From DATGZH01 sp035297265 (GTDB lineage: Bacteria > Actinomycetota > Acidimicrobiia > Acidimicrobiales > RAAP-2): DNA of 42,642 nucleotides. The notes beneath the pieces were generated by a model. It was not told the DNA's origin and ran no database searches. It saw nothing but the letters and a program-made list of their open reading frames with translations. This document shows positions 41,439 through 42,642 of this stretch, piece after piece. The stretch's first letter is position 1, and every line of letters starts with the position of its first letter. Location of the stretch: positions 1-42,642 of the forward strand of contig DATGZH010000044.1 in the NCBI GenBank assembly GCA_035297265.1, in the 5' to 3' direction. A program made the position numbers and the translations under genes.

Positions 41439-42642
41439 TCAGCCGTAGGTGGCGGTGAGGGTGGTGGTGCCGGCGGCCGGGTTCGGGTCGGGCGTGGTGC
41501 TCGTCGTCTCGAGCGTGCTCGTGATGGCCCCCCCGGGATGACCGGTCACCGTGATCTTGAACGTCGCCGCCTTCCCGTTCGTGAGCTTGGACTTCGTGCA
41601 CGTCACCTCGGCGTTGTCTCCGGGCGGCGGGGCCACGGACTGGCAGCCCTTGGGCACGGCCACCGAGATGAGCCCGGGCGAGACGATGACATCGGTCAGC
41701 GTGACGTTCGGGGCCGTGTCGGGTCCCCCGTTGGTGGCGGTCAGCCCGAGTCGGAGCTTGCCGCCCTTCGAGTTCCGCAGCACGCTCTCGGTGGCCACCA
41801 AGGCCGCGCCGACGGTGTTGGTGAGCGAGAAGGTGGCCGGCGTCGGCAACCCGCTGACGGTGGCCAGCACCTGGTAGGGGCCGACGGTGCTGTTGGCGGT
41901 GAACGTCGGCGCGGTGGCCACGCCGTTGGCCCCGGTGAGGACGGTGACCGACGTGACGGCTCCGGGGAAGGTGCCGGCCGTCCCGGTCGGCGGGGCGCTG
42001 AACGTGACCGATACCCCCTGACATGGGTCGCTCGCCCCGTCGGTCACCAGCGCCGCGAGGTCCGTCCCGAAGGGGTAGCCGCGGACCGTCGACTGGGGGG
42101 TGCCGGCGGAGGCGACGATGTTGGCCGGCGTGTTGGTGTTGGTGAGGGCGAAGACCGCCGGGGTGCTCACGCCCGCCACCGTGCCGGTGACCTGGTAGGA
42201 GCCGACCGTCGACCCGGCGGTGAAGGTCGGCGCGGTGGCCGTGCCCGTGCTGCTGGTCGTCTCGGTGACCGACGAGGCGGACCCCGGGAAGGTCCCGGTG
42301 GCCCCCGAGGTCGGCGCACTGAACATGACCGATACCCCGGCGACGGGGTCACCCGCGCTGTCGGTCACTCTGGCCGCCAGGTCGATCGGGAAGGCCGTCC
42401 CCGCGTGCGCCGACTGGGGGGTACCCACCGTCGCCACCACCGAGGCGGGCGGCCCTTCGTTCTCGAGGTGGAAGACGCCCGGCGAGGCGACATCGTTACT
42501 CCACGCGTCGACCACGTAGCTCCCGGCGGTGCCCCCAGCGGTGAAGACCGGCGCGACGGCGTCGCCATTGCCGTCGGTGCTGACGGTGGCGCCGTCGACC
42601 CCGCCGTCGGGGCCGGGGAATCGACCGGTCGGGGAGGTGACG
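41439..42642 (-). CDS. Surface or secreted protein with Ig-like repeats, C-terminal part
   Basis: The frame is open to the right window edge (last codons TSPTGRFPGP... before the first internal Met-type codon at 42515), so the N-terminus is missing; about 400 residues are visible. It holds one partial and two full repeats of about 93 residues with the pattern GTPQS...DLAA-VTD--- DP--GVSV-FSAP---A-GTFPG--TSVT, then TA-TFTA-STVG-YQV and ending TNT, typical of bacterial Ig-like (Big/invasin-type) domains. The last ~105 residues resemble a DUF11/CARDB-like domain (LRLGLTATNGGPDTAPNVTL, TCTKSKLTNGKAATF) with a likely disulfide. No LPXTG or membrane anchor follows. Probably an adhesin or cell-surface protein. 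It is convergent with the GH3 gene (6 bp). Confidence 0.8.
   Translation of the reverse strand, partial: VTSPTGRFPGPDGGVDGATVSTDGNGDAVAPVFTAGGTAGSYVVDAWSNDVASPGVFHLENEGPPASVVATVGTPQSAHAGTAFPIDLAARVTDSAGDPVAGVSVMFSAPTSGATGTFPGSASSVTETTSSTGTATAPTFTAGSTVGSYQVTGTVAGVSTPAVFALTNTNTPANIVASAGTPQSTVRGYPFGTDLAALVTDGASDPCQGVSVTFSAPPTGTAGTFPGAVTSVTVLTGANGVATAPTFTANSTVGPYQVLATVSGLPTPATFSLTNTVGAALVATESVLRNSKGGKLRLGLTATNGGPDTAPNVTLTDVIVSPGLISVAVPKGCQSVAPPPGDNAEVTCTKSKLTNGKAATFKITVTGHPGGAITSTLETTSTTPDPNPAAGTTTLTATYG

Overview
The window (42,642 bp, very GC-rich, frequent GTG starts, stop/start overlaps of the ATGA or GTGA type) looks like the chromosome of a high-GC actinobacterium. Support comes from the PurS/PurQ/small-PurL form of FGAM synthase, a mycobacterial-type alpha/beta-hydrolase plus class III cyclase fusion, a Sap/GAP membrane protein, a type 1 thiolase-like protein, an smtB-zur operon and several apparently leaderless genes. 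A lineage near Acidimicrobiia is my guess from overall gene style; it is not proven by the sequence.

Layout. (1) 1-1631: 3' two thirds of clpB. (2) 1713-8685: purine operon purA-purD-purB-purC-purS-purQ, interrupted between purC and purS by a 1.24-kb tnpB element (6486-7725) with 9-bp inverted ends and a 9-bp target duplication. (3) 8695-12294: a small basic hypothetical protein, a TetR pseudogene with an amber stop, a secreted protein with a HEIAE motif, and a membrane protein. (4) 12343-14610: purL. (5) 14611-16294: a decayed patch holding fragments of BrkB/YihY, methyltransferase-like and sulfatase genes around an intact GAP-family gene, bordered by a 60-bp direct repeat (56/60 identical). 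(6) 16302-20352, minus strand: hydrolase-cyclase fusion, ADP-ribosylglycohydrolase-phosphatase fusion, PHP phosphoesterase. (7) 20516-23624: purF-purM-pyrE. (8) 23648-31635: lipid/ester catabolism-like genes (serine hydrolase, cupin, esterase, thiolase-like protein, amidohydrolase, acyl-CoA ligase, patatin). (9) 31731-38844: a secreted LppX-like protein, a metal ABC transporter behind a Zur-like box, an NfeD-slipin pair, and the smtB/His-rich protein/zur operon. (10) 38925-42642: a GH3 glycosidase and the C-terminal part of a surface protein with Ig-like repeats.

How it works together. Nine de novo purine genes plus pyrE are present (purE, purK, purN and purH are not in the window), but the series is broken three times by unrelated DNA. 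The metal genes form a compact homeostasis module: an importer with a Zur-like operator, its likely repressor, an ArsR sensor and a His-rich metal-binding protein.

The most interesting observation is the tnpB insertion. Removing 6486-7725 and one copy of the 9-bp repeat in silico gives a purC ending ...Ala-Pro-Arg-stop whose TGA overlaps the purS ATG, the same coupling seen elsewhere in the operon. Terminal inverted repeats and a 9-bp duplication are not expected for IS200/IS605-type tnpB elements.
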